Of a stretch of 64,000 nucleotides of DNA, positions 27,646 through 35,389 are shown one piece after another (position 1 is the first letter of the stretch; each line of letters begins with the position of its first letter). Under the pieces are notes generated by a model. That model saw only the letters and a list, made by a program, of their open reading frames with translations. It did no database searches and was not told where the DNA came from. This DNA comes from Luteibacter rhizovicinus (lineage in GTDB: Bacteria > Pseudomonadota > Gammaproteobacteria > Xanthomonadales > Rhodanobacteraceae). The stretch covers positions 682,001-746,000 of the forward strand of contig NZ_SMCS01000001.1 in assembly GCF_004342265.1 (NCBI RefSeq), in the 5' to 3' direction. A program made the translations under genes and the position numbers.

Positions 27646-28533
27646 ATGACTATATGTAGGGAGCTCGCGACATTATTAGTACGCGCAACGAGCCACGTGG
27701 TTCGTATGCCTAGAATTTACCTTTTCCAAAAGCAGGCACTGAGCTTTTGGATGTTTATCCTTATCGCCTCTCTCCTTAACTTTTTTTCTGCGGGGCGTGC
27801 TGACGCCGCCTGCGTCGACTTTGCAACAAAAGTTGGGAAGCCGTTAATGCCAGTGGTTTACGTAGGTGAGCTCGGAAGCCGTCAAGTTCGAGTTGCCCTC
27901 TGGGCTGATGATTCCACCCACGTGAGTGGGTTCTACGGTTATAACGACAAAGAGGGAACGCTCGCGCTTCGGGGTACTTTGGATGCTTTGAAAAATGGGG
28001 TTGAGCTTGACGAGTACGACGAGTCGGACAACCGCACAGGTCATTTCGACTTGAGGTTCGAGGTCCCTGCAGGGACATTCCCCGGCGTAAAAGATCTTTC
28101 TCCCTATGATTGCGAGTACCTGATAGGTGTGCGGGCAGTCGGTCCGGCAAGTACGCCTGAGCAGGTCGTGCTAGGTCGCGATTTGTGGCTCGATCGTAGG
28201 TATGACGAAGAGCGGCAACAGAATGAGCTGACGGCATTTCACCTTCAGCGTGCAATCTTGAAAGGGGATGCCAAAGAAGTTGCGGCGCTACTGGCTTATC
28301 CATTCGATACTCAAGACGAGCATGGAGTGATTTCCGAGTGGGCAACTAGCGATGAGGTTCTGAAAAACTACAGGACTACTGTGGGGCGCAGAGCTGCTGA
28401 TATACGAAGCGCCGTGCCGCACGCACTCCCCACCACTTCGTACGGCAGCACTTTCTCGGATCGTTCTATCTGCCTTTCAAAAGGGAAGGTGACTCAGATA
28501 TGCCGGTCGGGATGCAAGGATGGATGCCCTTAG
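27646..28533 (+). CDS. Exported protein, candidate periplasmic lysozyme-immunity partner
   Basis: The protein has 295 aa from the ATG at 27646 (AAGGGA upstream); an in-frame ATG at 27706 would start nearer the signal segment (ALSFWMFILIASLLNFFSAGRADA). The mature protein has a beta-rich pattern GFYGYNDKEGTLALRG ... DESDNRTGHFDLRF resembling modules of periplasmic lysozyme inhibitors, then an alpha/beta stretch (ILKGDAKEVAALLAYPF) like NTF2-type tails. Several cysteines cluster at the C-terminus. It lies 206 bp downstream of the lysozyme-like gene in the same low-G+C block. Immunity function is an inference from position, export and pattern only. Confidence 0.6.
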   Translation: MTICRELATLLVRATSHVVRMPRIYLFQKQALSFWMFILIASLLNFFSAGRADAACVDFATKVGKPLMPVVYVGELGSRQVRVALWADDSTHVSGFYGYNDKEGTLALRGTLDALKNGVELDEYDESDNRTGHFDLRFEVPAGTFPGVKDLSPYDCEYLIGVRAVGPASTPEQVVLGRDLWLDRRYDEERQQNELTAFHLQRAILKGDAKEVAALLAYPFDTQDEHGVISEWATSDEVLKNYRTTVGRRAADIRSAVPHALPTTSYGSTFSDRSICLSKGKVTQICRSGCKDGCP

Positions 28534-28542
28534 TCCTTTGCA

Positions 28543-28577
28543 GATGTGTGATGTCGTGCAGGGTTGGTAGCGTCGAG
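28543..28577. repeat. 35-nt direct repeat, right copy
   Basis: It matches 25394-25428 with three mismatches and marks the right end of the lower-G+C insert, only 10 bp after the stop of the exported protein gene. Confidence 0.7.
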
Positions 28578-28645
28578 CACTACGACCTCAAGCGCCGGTC
28601 AGTGGCTGACCTTGATAGCGTCGTTGCGAGCATATCCAGGTCTTT

Positions 28646-29293
28646 TCATTCTTTCCGTTGCGCGACGCGTTGATACGCCCGCGCGACCAGCGGCTGGGCC
28701 CACGCAGGCGTCCGCGCGATATCGTCCGCGGTTCGCGGGAAAGAGACCGCGCCTTCGTGCAATGCGAGGACCAGCCATGGGGCAGGGACGTGACCTGTCT
28801 TCGGATCGGCATCGACACTGTTGTCGTATGCCAGCAGCGTATGCAGCCGGGGAATGAGGCGCGCGAGATTCTGGCGGCTGGCGTTGTATCTCTGCCGTAC
28901 TTTTTCTTCGGGGATGTCGTGACCGCCGGCGCCTACGCGACTGCGGATACGTTCCAGATGTCTCTCGGGACTGTCGAGGCCGCAGTACCAGAGGTTGACC
29001 TCGAATCCCGCGTCGGCGGCTTCGAGCAGCAGGCCGGTAACGGTGGAGCCGCCCAGCGTGGTTTCGAAGACATAGTCCTTGCGGGTCGCGATCGCATCTT
29101 CAAGACGACGCACGCTTTCCTGCCAGGCGAGCGCATTGGCTTCGCCCTGTTCCATGCCGGGGTGGGCTTCGAGAATGGCGCGCGTCTGTTCGTCGGGGTT
29201 GAAGTATTCGCCGCCCTCTTCACGAAGCATGGCGCCGGCGATGCTGCTTTTGCCGGCGCCGTTGGTGCCGGCCAGCACCGTGATGCGTGGCAT
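28646..29293 (-). CDS. Zeta-toxin-family P-loop kinase
   Basis: The protein has 215 aa. VLAGTNGAGKSSIAGAM is a Walker A motif at the N-terminus, followed by YFNPDEQTRAI and YVFETTLGGSTVTGLLLEA, the arrangement seen in zeta toxins that phosphorylate UDP-N-acetylglucosamine and block wall synthesis; chromosomal relatives may act on other targets. HDIPEEKVRQRYNAS is the usual downstream motif. The ATG at 29293 shares its A with the TGA of the upstream antitoxin gene (TGATG), so translation is coupled. Confidence 0.85.
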   Translation of the reverse strand: MPRITVLAGTNGAGKSSIAGAMLREEGGEYFNPDEQTRAILEAHPGMEQGEANALAWQESVRRLEDAIATRKDYVFETTLGGSTVTGLLLEAADAGFEVNLWYCGLDSPERHLERIRSRVGAGGHDIPEEKVRQRYNASRQNLARLIPRLHTLLAYDNSVDADPKTGHVPAPWLVLALHEGAVSFPRTADDIARTPAWAQPLVARAYQRVAQRKE

Positions 29294-29652
29294 CAATGCT
29301 TGCCTTTACCTGCCGCGCGAGCCGCTGCGGCTCCGAGTTGTTCCGTTGTGGCGCCGAACAGCGCATCCACGCTGGCCTGTGCACGGAGTGTACGCATGCC
29401 GGCTACCAGGCGATCGAAATCGGCCTGCAAGGGGGCGAGGGGATCGGGAGCGGCCTGGACCAGCCGCGCGTATTCTTCGACCGACAACATCACCGCCGCT
29501 GGCCGTGCGTTGCGTGTAATCACGACCGGCCGGGCACTGCGCGTTACGCGTTCGAGCAACTGCGCGAAGCCGTTCTTGGCTTCGGTGCTGGGGAGCGATT
29601 CGAGGTTCGCGGTCTGGCCGTGGAGGCCGGGAAGCGCAATGGTCTGGGACAT
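29293..29652 (-). CDS. Phd/YefM-type antitoxin
   Basis: The protein has 119 aa. An N-terminal Phd fold is visible: STEAKNGFAQLLERVTRSARPVVITRNARPAAVMLSVEEYARL. A C-terminal Ala-rich tail ends in basic residues. Phd proteins bind their own promoter and neutralise a toxin through the C-terminus. It directly precedes and overlaps the zeta-type kinase gene, an unusual partner because classical zeta toxins pair with epsilon antitoxins. Confidence 0.85.
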   Translation of the reverse strand: MSQTIALPGLHGQTANLESLPSTEAKNGFAQLLERVTRSARPVVITRNARPAAVMLSVEEYARLVQAAPDPLAPLQADFDRLVAGMRTLRAQASVDALFGATTEQLGAAAARAAGKGKH

Positions 29653-29771
29653 GAGAGCACCTTACATGTGCCCGGGTGCCGGATCCTTGGGAGCGACGCC
29701 GGGCGGCGAACCGGCCTGGGCATCCGTCCAGGCTCTGGAGGCGAGATTACGCCAAAACGCTCTTTTTATCC

Positions 29772-29787
29772 AATATGGTTAATATGG
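29772..29787. promoter_or_regulatory. Tandem heptamer upstream of the antitoxin gene, possible operator
   Basis: The heptamer aatatgg occurs at 29772-29778 and 29781-29787 in an A+T-rich patch about 120 bp upstream of the antitoxin start. Phd-family autoregulators bind short repeats, but nothing else supports this site. Confidence 0.25.
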
Positions 29788-29866
29788 CCATTCAGATCCG
29801 TAAACCAGACTGTCAGATGGCTTCCTTCTGAGTCGGAACGGATCGCATGGACGAGGGGATGCCGAG

Positions 29867-32008
29867 ATGAATCTGAGTTTTTCAGGGGTATTAACGGGCG
29901 TTATGGCCGCCGCCATGGTCACGTGGGGGCCCGTCGCGCCCGCACAGGATGCGGCGCCGGTGAGTTCGGCATGGAAAACGGTTCCCGCGGCCAGCGTTTC
30001 CGACCCCGATCTGGTGGCGGTGAACCTGAAGGACCGGATCGTCGTATGGAACGACGCCCGATCCACGGAAGCTGCCACCGAGGCCTGGCTGCTTGCCGAC
30101 GTGCCTTTCGATAAAGCCCGGAAAGCGGTAGATACGGCACTGAAGGGTTTTGGCGATTTCGACGTCAGTACCGAAAACAGGTCGCTGGCGGATCTGCCCG
30201 ATGCCTGGGACGAGGTATTGCTGTCCCGGCGTGCCGACTTGCGCGATGCGCTGGCAAAACGTTCCGATCTGCCGAAGCTCACACTGGCGCTAAAAGAAGG
30301 CGTACTCACCGCCGAAGAAGTCGAGCGGCGTATGGACGCGGCGCGTGCCGTGACGACATCCGCGCCGCAGTATCGTCAATCAGTCGATGCTTATCGCGTG
30401 ACCTATCCGGAATATTACGCAACGCAGGATCGCAGCTACGGCTTGCTACGCAGAAGCGGCAGCGAACTGGTCGTCCATGTCTTCGACGTCTCCGCTATCT
30501 TCGGGCATGCCGCCACCGTGGTGCGGATATCTCGCGCGGATACCTTCCCGAATCCCGATTACGCCAAACAGCAGGCGCAGCGCACTGTGCTGAGTTCACC
30601 GGTGCAGGGCAAGGTGACCTATGGCGTCGTGCCGGCTCCACTCTTCGAGGCCGTGCATGCCGTACTTGCGTCGGCGAATCCGGGGGCGGCTGTACAGGTG
30701 GCGTCGAGGCCGTCGTTCTGGATGGTTCCCGTCAAGACGAAGTCCGGCGTCCCCACAATGACGCTTGTTCCTCCGCAGGCGGGACGGCTGCCGATCGAAG
30801 CGGAATCCATACCCTGGGCAGCCATCGCGAATGCGCAGTCGAGTGCCATCAGTTATGCGCAGGACCTGATTGCACTACCCGGTGGCGATCTCTTGCTAAG
30901 CGTCGAAGTGCTGGGCGGCGGCGTTTTCTCGTCGGGAGTGTGGCGACTGTATTGGCAGGATGGGCAGTGGAAGGAAACTCTCGTCTGGCAGAACAAAGAT
31001 ATTCCGAGACAGCTCGTGCTAAGCGCGGATGGGCATACCGTGTGGTTCTCCAGTTCGCCGGCGAACACCGGCGACTTCACGTTCTATGCTTACGACGTCG
31101 CTTCACAGAAGGTCAGCACGTATAAAGTGAATCAGGTCGGTGCGCGCGACGCGATCAAATATCAGCCCTGGGAACTTAGCGACGGACAGTGGCCCGTTTA
31201 CTTCGATCACAGCTATGCGACGAAGGACGCCGGCCCTCTGGGCTATCAGCGATTCGAAGCATTCCAGCCCACCGGAAAGCCGCCGGCCGATGGCGGTGCG
31301 TGGTCGTTCCAGCCCACGCTCAAATCCGCCCGCCAGGTCATGATGGACGTACCGATGAAGGGCAATACGCAAATCGCGCCCGTGCGGTGGCGCGGTCAGA
31401 CATCGTTCTGGACCGAAGACGCGTCGGGCATCGCCGAACTGGGTGCAAGCAACGGGCATGTGCTTCGCGCATTCCAGGTACCTCAGCGTTTCGGTACGCC
31501 CGATAGCAACGATGCGACGGGTGGGGCCAGTTGGGTACCGAGGGCGCTGGGTTCGCCGGAGGCCGGCTGGATCGCGACAGGCTTCGTGCTGTCGCTGACC
31601 GACGACGGCAGCATGCCGCCGAAGATCGAGGGCAAGCCGGACCGTAGCGATCGCTTTGTCGGCATGCATGTCGTCAACGTAAAAGACGGCAGCGTGCGGC
31701 TGTCCGCGTTGCTAGGCCGGGCCGATACGTTGAAGGCTGCCGCGCGTTCGGCGAATGGACGGCTACTTGCGCTGGGTTCCAATGGTGTCCGGGCGGGCCC
31801 GAAGGTCGCCCTTTGGGACATGGCGAAGTCGCAGACATCGTTGCAGCTCACGGCGCCGGGCCGCGGAGAGTTGCATGCACTGGCTTTTTCGTGGAATGGT
31901 GCCGACCTCTGGGCGCTCACCACGTCCGGCATCCTTCACTGGCGCATCCCCGATGCGCTTATAGACGCGGCCAGTCATGGGAGCTTTCCGGACCAGTCGC
32001 GCGACTAA
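29867..32008 (+). CDS. Secreted protein with propeller-like C-terminal region, unknown function
   Basis: The protein has 713 aa. It starts with a signal peptide (GVLTGVMAAAMVTWGPVAPAQ). The first ~200 residues are alpha/beta with no recognisable motif. From about residue 330 there are repeated strands with spacing like WD40/TolB propellers (LVLSADGHTVWFSS, ARSANGRLLALGSNG, ALAFSWNGADLWALTTSG). GAGGGGAT precedes the ATG. It is 71 bp upstream of the TPR-like gene. No enzymatic residues are identified. Confidence 0.7.
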   Translation: MNLSFSGVLTGVMAAAMVTWGPVAPAQDAAPVSSAWKTVPAASVSDPDLVAVNLKDRIVVWNDARSTEAATEAWLLADVPFDKARKAVDTALKGFGDFDVSTENRSLADLPDAWDEVLLSRRADLRDALAKRSDLPKLTLALKEGVLTAEEVERRMDAARAVTTSAPQYRQSVDAYRVTYPEYYATQDRSYGLLRRSGSELVVHVFDVSAIFGHAATVVRISRADTFPNPDYAKQQAQRTVLSSPVQGKVTYGVVPAPLFEAVHAVLASANPGAAVQVASRPSFWMVPVKTKSGVPTMTLVPPQAGRLPIEAESIPWAAIANAQSSAISYAQDLIALPGGDLLLSVEVLGGGVFSSGVWRLYWQDGQWKETLVWQNKDIPRQLVLSADGHTVWFSSSPANTGDFTFYAYDVASQKVSTYKVNQVGARDAIKYQPWELSDGQWPVYFDHSYATKDAGPLGYQRFEAFQPTGKPPADGGAWSFQPTLKSARQVMMDVPMKGNTQIAPVRWRGQTSFWTEDASGIAELGASNGHVLRAFQVPQRFGTPDSNDATGGASWVPRALGSPEAGWIATGFVLSLTDDGSMPPKIEGKPDRSDRFVGMHVVNVKDGSVRLSALLGRADTLKAAARSANGRLLALGSNGVRAGPKVALWDMAKSQTSLQLTAPGRGELHALAFSWNGADLWALTTSGILHWRIPDALIDAASHGSFPDQSRD

Positions 32009-32078
32009 CTGTCGCTAACCAGTTGCCTGAGATACTTCCGCATCACTCCCGAAACTTCATCGTGGAACAGATACATCA

Positions 32079-32927
32079 ATGAAAATCTTGCTGGTTATTG
32101 CAGTTGTGCTTGTCGTGTACCTCACGGGTCGTATCGGTTTCGGCCTGGCCGTGCTGGCGGGGCTCGGCTTCGTGGTCGCTGCCGTTCTTGTCCTGATCCT
32201 GATAACCCGGTTGAGCGGTAAGAAAGAGACGGGCGCCGACGCGGCGGTGCCGGAGGAAACGAAGTCACCGGGTGCTTCCATCGAGAGCTCCGAACCCGTC
32301 GAACTTGCTCCCGCTATCGAGGCATTGCAGTCCGGAAATTTCCAGAAGGCGATCGACCTTGCCGAACCGTACGTGCGGGATGTTCGCGACGAAATCCGCA
32401 TCGATGCCATGCGTCTGACGGGGTTCGGGCATGCAGGGCTTGGACAGCATGCGCAGGCTTACCCTTGCTGGGTAGCGGTGACCGAAGCCGAGCCGTCCTC
32501 GCAGAACTATCTGAACGTTGCGTCGACTGCCGCGGTGATCGAACATTTCGACGAAGCGGAAGCGGCATACCTGACATGCCAGCGGATCTATACGCAGGAA
32601 CGCGGTGCGGACCCCGTCGAGGGTTTGATTTTCAACGGCCAGTATCAGGCCAACTTCCTGTCATCGCTGGATAAGGCGGGCCGTTCCGATCTGGCGTTCA
32701 AGTACCTCGAACCGCTGGCGGGTTTCTATCGAAGCCTGCACATCACGGATTCGACGTTCCTGCACTTGCGGCAAATGCCGTTCTTCGAAGTGTTCCTGGA
32801 ACAGTCGTTGCCGCTGGTGCGCCGCGTGCTGGACGAGGACGCGCTGACGGCGTGGTACCGCACGACCTACGATGCGGTCGACGAGCCGGGGCAGGCGATG
32901 TTCGCGCGGTATCACGTGCCGCATTGA
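32079..32927 (+). CDS. Membrane protein with TPR-like repeat region
   Basis: The protein has 282 aa. Two N-terminal membrane helices are merged in residues 3-46 (ILLVIAVVLVVYLTG; VLAGLGFVVAAVLVLILITRL). After a Glu/Pro-rich linker, residues about 75-250 are helical with TPR-like pairs (AIEALQSGNFQKAIDLAEPYV; AAVIEHFDEAEAAYLTCQRIY). It probably scaffolds protein contacts on the cytoplasmic face. Partner unknown; likely co-transcribed with the secreted propeller-like protein. Confidence 0.65.
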   Translation: MKILLVIAVVLVVYLTGRIGFGLAVLAGLGFVVAAVLVLILITRLSGKKETGADAAVPEETKSPGASIESSEPVELAPAIEALQSGNFQKAIDLAEPYVRDVRDEIRIDAMRLTGFGHAGLGQHAQAYPCWVAVTEAEPSSQNYLNVASTAAVIEHFDEAEAAYLTCQRIYTQERGADPVEGLIFNGQYQANFLSSLDKAGRSDLAFKYLEPLAGFYRSLHITDSTFLHLRQMPFFEVFLEQSLPLVRRVLDEDALTAWYRTTYDAVDEPGQAMFARYHVPH

Positions 32928-33013
32928 ATCGACGGCGCAACTTTAATTACTCGCGTTTTTTCAGATTTGTCTCGTAGTTCCGGGGCACCGCCCTGACGAC
33001 ACTCTCCGCTTAC

Positions 33014-33050
33014 CTCACCGCAAGCTGGCTGGTTGCCTACTTGCGGTGAG
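33014..33050. repeat. 11-bp perfect inverted repeat, possible attenuator or terminator stem
   Basis: Arms ctcaccgcaag (33014-33024) and cttgcggtgag (33040-33050) enclose 15 nt. It is in the 221-bp gap before the VirB6-like gene. No T run follows, so operator or mRNA stem are as likely as termination. Confidence 0.4.
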
Positions 33051-33148
33051 TACGTGTGTCCGCTTTGAAGGCCGCGCCAAGGCTGCAACGCTGGACGATC
33101 ACATCCAAGGACGCGTGCCGGACAGGTCACACGGAAGCAGGGGAACGC

Positions 33149-34273
33149 ATGGATGCACTAACAGACTTGCTCACAGGGTTTCACGTACCGACGGGTGCCA
33201 TTGCTTTCGCCGATCCGGCGAACCTCGGCGACTTCCTGTTCTTCGAGTTGATCTACAACTACCTGAACTACCAGATCGCCACGACCGGCATGGACCTGAT
33301 GCGCCGGACCATGACCTGGGTCAGCAGCATCGCCCTGGTCCAGACCACCCTGTGGGTCATGCTCCTCGGCTACCGCATGACGACCGGCCAGCTACGCGAG
33401 CCCCTCGCCCATGTCGTCGAGCGGATGGCGCGCACGGCCTTCATCGTCACCGCCGCCACGACCATGGGGATCTTCGGCGAAAACCTGCACGAATTCCTGA
33501 CCGTCGATGTGGGCAAGGAAATCAACTACCTGTTCACGGGCGATTACGAGGAATCCTCCAAAGCCATCGACCAGAATCTGGCTTACACGCAGGTCGCGCT
33601 CGCGGCTATCGATGCGGTGCAAATCCCTCAGGGCGACGACGAAAACCGCGTACAGAAGGCTCACGCCATGCTGTTCGCCGGCTTCGGCACCGCCAGTCCG
33701 CCTATGGCGGCCGGTGTGATGTTGCTTCTCTATCAGTTCACCCTCGCGATCTTTATCGGGCTGGCACCGCCATTTATCCTCTGCCTGATCTTCGACCAGA
33801 CCAAGGACTTGTTCCGTCGCTGGCTGATGTACGGCATCGGTACGCTGTTCTCGATGGCCGCATTGAACATGGTCAGCGCCATGGTGCTGAGCCTGTCTCT
33901 TCGCGTTGCCGGGGCGATGTGGGGATCGAAGTTCGTCAACGATACGATCTACGGTTCGGACCCCGAAGGTCTGTCCAGTCAGGCGCTGCAACAAGGCGGG
34001 GTCGGTCTGCTACTGACGGTACTGATCATTTCGGTTCCACCGCTGGCGGCGGTGTTCTTTCAGGGCACGGCCGGCCATTTCCTGTCGTACTCCGCGCTCG
34101 ATCCGAAGAACCGGCCCGGGCCGCAGGGGCAGCCAGTGGGGTCTTATACGCCGCCTCAGCCAAGTTCAGTTTCAGAGCGAGAAACCGGGGGCAGAGGCTT
34201 CAGTCATAGTCCAGTTTCGGTAAACCAAATGGAATCGAAACAAGCCGACGTCATCAAAAGGTTTGCCGAATGA
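33149..34273 (+). CDS. VirB6/TrbL-like type IV secretion inner-membrane protein
   Basis: The protein has 374 aa; the ATG at 33149 has AGGGGAA upstream. About six hydrophobic helices are visible, with a cluster near residues 190-270 (AGVMLLLYQFTLAIFIGLAPPFILCLIF; LFSMAALNMVSAMVLSLSL) and near 285-310. FDQTKDLFRRWLMYG after the paired helices is the usual VirB6 signature. The C-terminus is Pro/Gln-rich and soluble. VirB6 forms part of the inner-membrane translocation channel. No other T4SS core genes are in the window. Its stop overlaps the next start (ATGA), making it first of a four-gene operon ending in a secretion effector. Confidence 0.85.
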   Translation: MDALTDLLTGFHVPTGAIAFADPANLGDFLFFELIYNYLNYQIATTGMDLMRRTMTWVSSIALVQTTLWVMLLGYRMTTGQLREPLAHVVERMARTAFIVTAATTMGIFGENLHEFLTVDVGKEINYLFTGDYEESSKAIDQNLAYTQVALAAIDAVQIPQGDDENRVQKAHAMLFAGFGTASPPMAAGVMLLLYQFTLAIFIGLAPPFILCLIFDQTKDLFRRWLMYGIGTLFSMAALNMVSAMVLSLSLRVAGAMWGSKFVNDTIYGSDPEGLSSQALQQGGVGLLLTVLIISVPPLAAVFFQGTAGHFLSYSALDPKNRPGPQGQPVGSYTPPQPSSVSERETGGRGFSHSPVSVNQMESKQADVIKRFAE

Positions 34274-34791
34274 AATCATTACTTTTCGGGACGAAATTCG
34301 CGACGCTTCTTTACCTATTCCTTGGTGCGACTTGCCTGGGCGGATCGGTAAAGGCAGAGGGAGGTTGTGCGCCGGGGTTCTACCCCATGCCAGCGCCGTC
34401 AGGACAGGGAATCGTCGGGTGTGCACCGATTCCGGGCTATGGCGCTGGACCCGCTACGCCGCCCCCGCCGCGATGGGTCTCTCGATGGGGCGCCATTGCT
34501 ACCGATGAAACGACGGCCAGCTTGGGTTCTGTCACGGGCGAATCCAGTAAAGAGCGTGCAATCCAAGCAGCGCTTGCGCATTGCAAGATCAACGGCGGGA
34601 CCAAGTGCAAGCTGGCAATCGCGTATGACAACCAGTGTGCAGCGATGACCGTGGGTGAAAACTCATTCAACATAACTAACGAAGCGACCCTGGATAAGGC
34701 CGTCGATTCTGTACTCGCCTACTGTAAGGCGACCGATACCAATTGCCGCGTGTACCACACCACATGCAGCTTCCCCGAGCAAATACCATGA
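34270..34791 (+). CDS. DUF4189-domain exported protein
   Basis: The protein has 173 aa. A signal peptide (ATLLYLFLGATCLGGSVKA) precedes a Pro/Gly-rich stretch, then a DUF4189 domain: RWGAIATDETTASLGSVTG, then AALAHCKINGGTKCKLAIAYDNQCAAM with regularly spaced cysteines that probably form disulfides. DUF4189 proteins are small periplasmic or secreted proteins of unknown activity, often found beside Xanthomonadales T4SS effectors. It overlaps both neighbours by ATGA, so it is tightly coupled to the VirB6-like and immunity-like genes. Confidence 0.8.
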   Translation: MKSLLFGTKFATLLYLFLGATCLGGSVKAEGGCAPGFYPMPAPSGQGIVGCAPIPGYGAGPATPPPPRWVSRWGAIATDETTASLGSVTGESSKERAIQAALAHCKINGGTKCKLAIAYDNQCAAMTVGENSFNITNEATLDKAVDSVLAYCKATDTNCRVYHTTCSFPEQIP

Positions 34792-35387
34792 GAACGATGC
34801 TGATCAAATCGCTCGCCGTTGCGTTGCTTATTTATTTCGTCGTCAGCGACCTATTAACGACGACACCGGACGTCAAACAAAATCCGAACCCGAAGATGCG
34901 TTATGAGATTACGCTGACTGTGAACGATGCGCCCGGGTCATTTGATGCCGTTACCGGACTCGCGGATTACGAAGTGAAAGACTTGTCATGTGTACCTGTC
35001 ACAGGTGCCCCTTTGAACGCCATGCGTATGCCCCCGGAAACAAAGCGCATCGCGATCAATTTCAGACGCATAGCCAATGACGTATATCGAGGGGACGTAT
35101 ATCTCGATGGCGTTATCGATGAGGACTATTTTGGCCTAGGGGTCTGTCATTGGTCCCTCGATACCGTCATTACATTTGTTCGAACGAATAATCTGACTCT
35201 GTCTCCGCGCATCCCTCGTGAAGAATTTTCCATTAAAAAGGGGAGGCTCACATACTTTGATCGCGAAAATTACAAACGCAACCAAGTGGAAGAAACTGAA
35301 TATGGCTGGCTGCATCACTCGCAGATAGCACCTAATCGTCAAGACCATCTCTTTTCTATCACGCTATCGGCCAAGGAGGCCTTCTAA
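34788..35387 (+). CDS. Membrane-anchored periplasmic protein, putative immunity protein for the downstream lipase effector
   Basis: The protein has 199 aa. One N-terminal hydrophobic helix (LIKSLAVALLIYFVV) has no lipobox cysteine, so it is an uncleaved anchor or signal. The periplasmic part is beta-rich without a known domain; it contains a single TLTVNDAPGSFDAVTG segment. The ATG overlaps the DUF4189 stop (ATGA), and the gene ends 2 bp before the effector start. Cognate immunity proteins of X-T4SS effectors are typically encoded immediately upstream and are periplasmic, which is the basis for the call. G+C is very low for this genome (38 % in 35221-35280 by my count). Confidence 0.6.
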   Translation: MRTMLIKSLAVALLIYFVVSDLLTTTPDVKQNPNPKMRYEITLTVNDAPGSFDAVTGLADYEVKDLSCVPVTGAPLNAMRMPPETKRIAINFRRIANDVYRGDVYLDGVIDEDYFGLGVCHWSLDTVITFVRTNNLTLSPRIPREEFSIKKGRLTYFDRENYKRNQVEETEYGWLHHSQIAPNRQDHLFSITLSAKEAF

Positions 35388-35389
35388 CC

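Noticed and set aside
27429-27659. 76-codon plus-strand frame overlapping the lysozyme-like gene
   Set aside because: It starts inside another gene, has biased basic composition and runs into the next gene; probably chance.
26861-28533. Prophage remnant
   Set aside because: Only a lysozyme-like gene is present; no capsid, tail, holin, integrase or repressor genes surround it.
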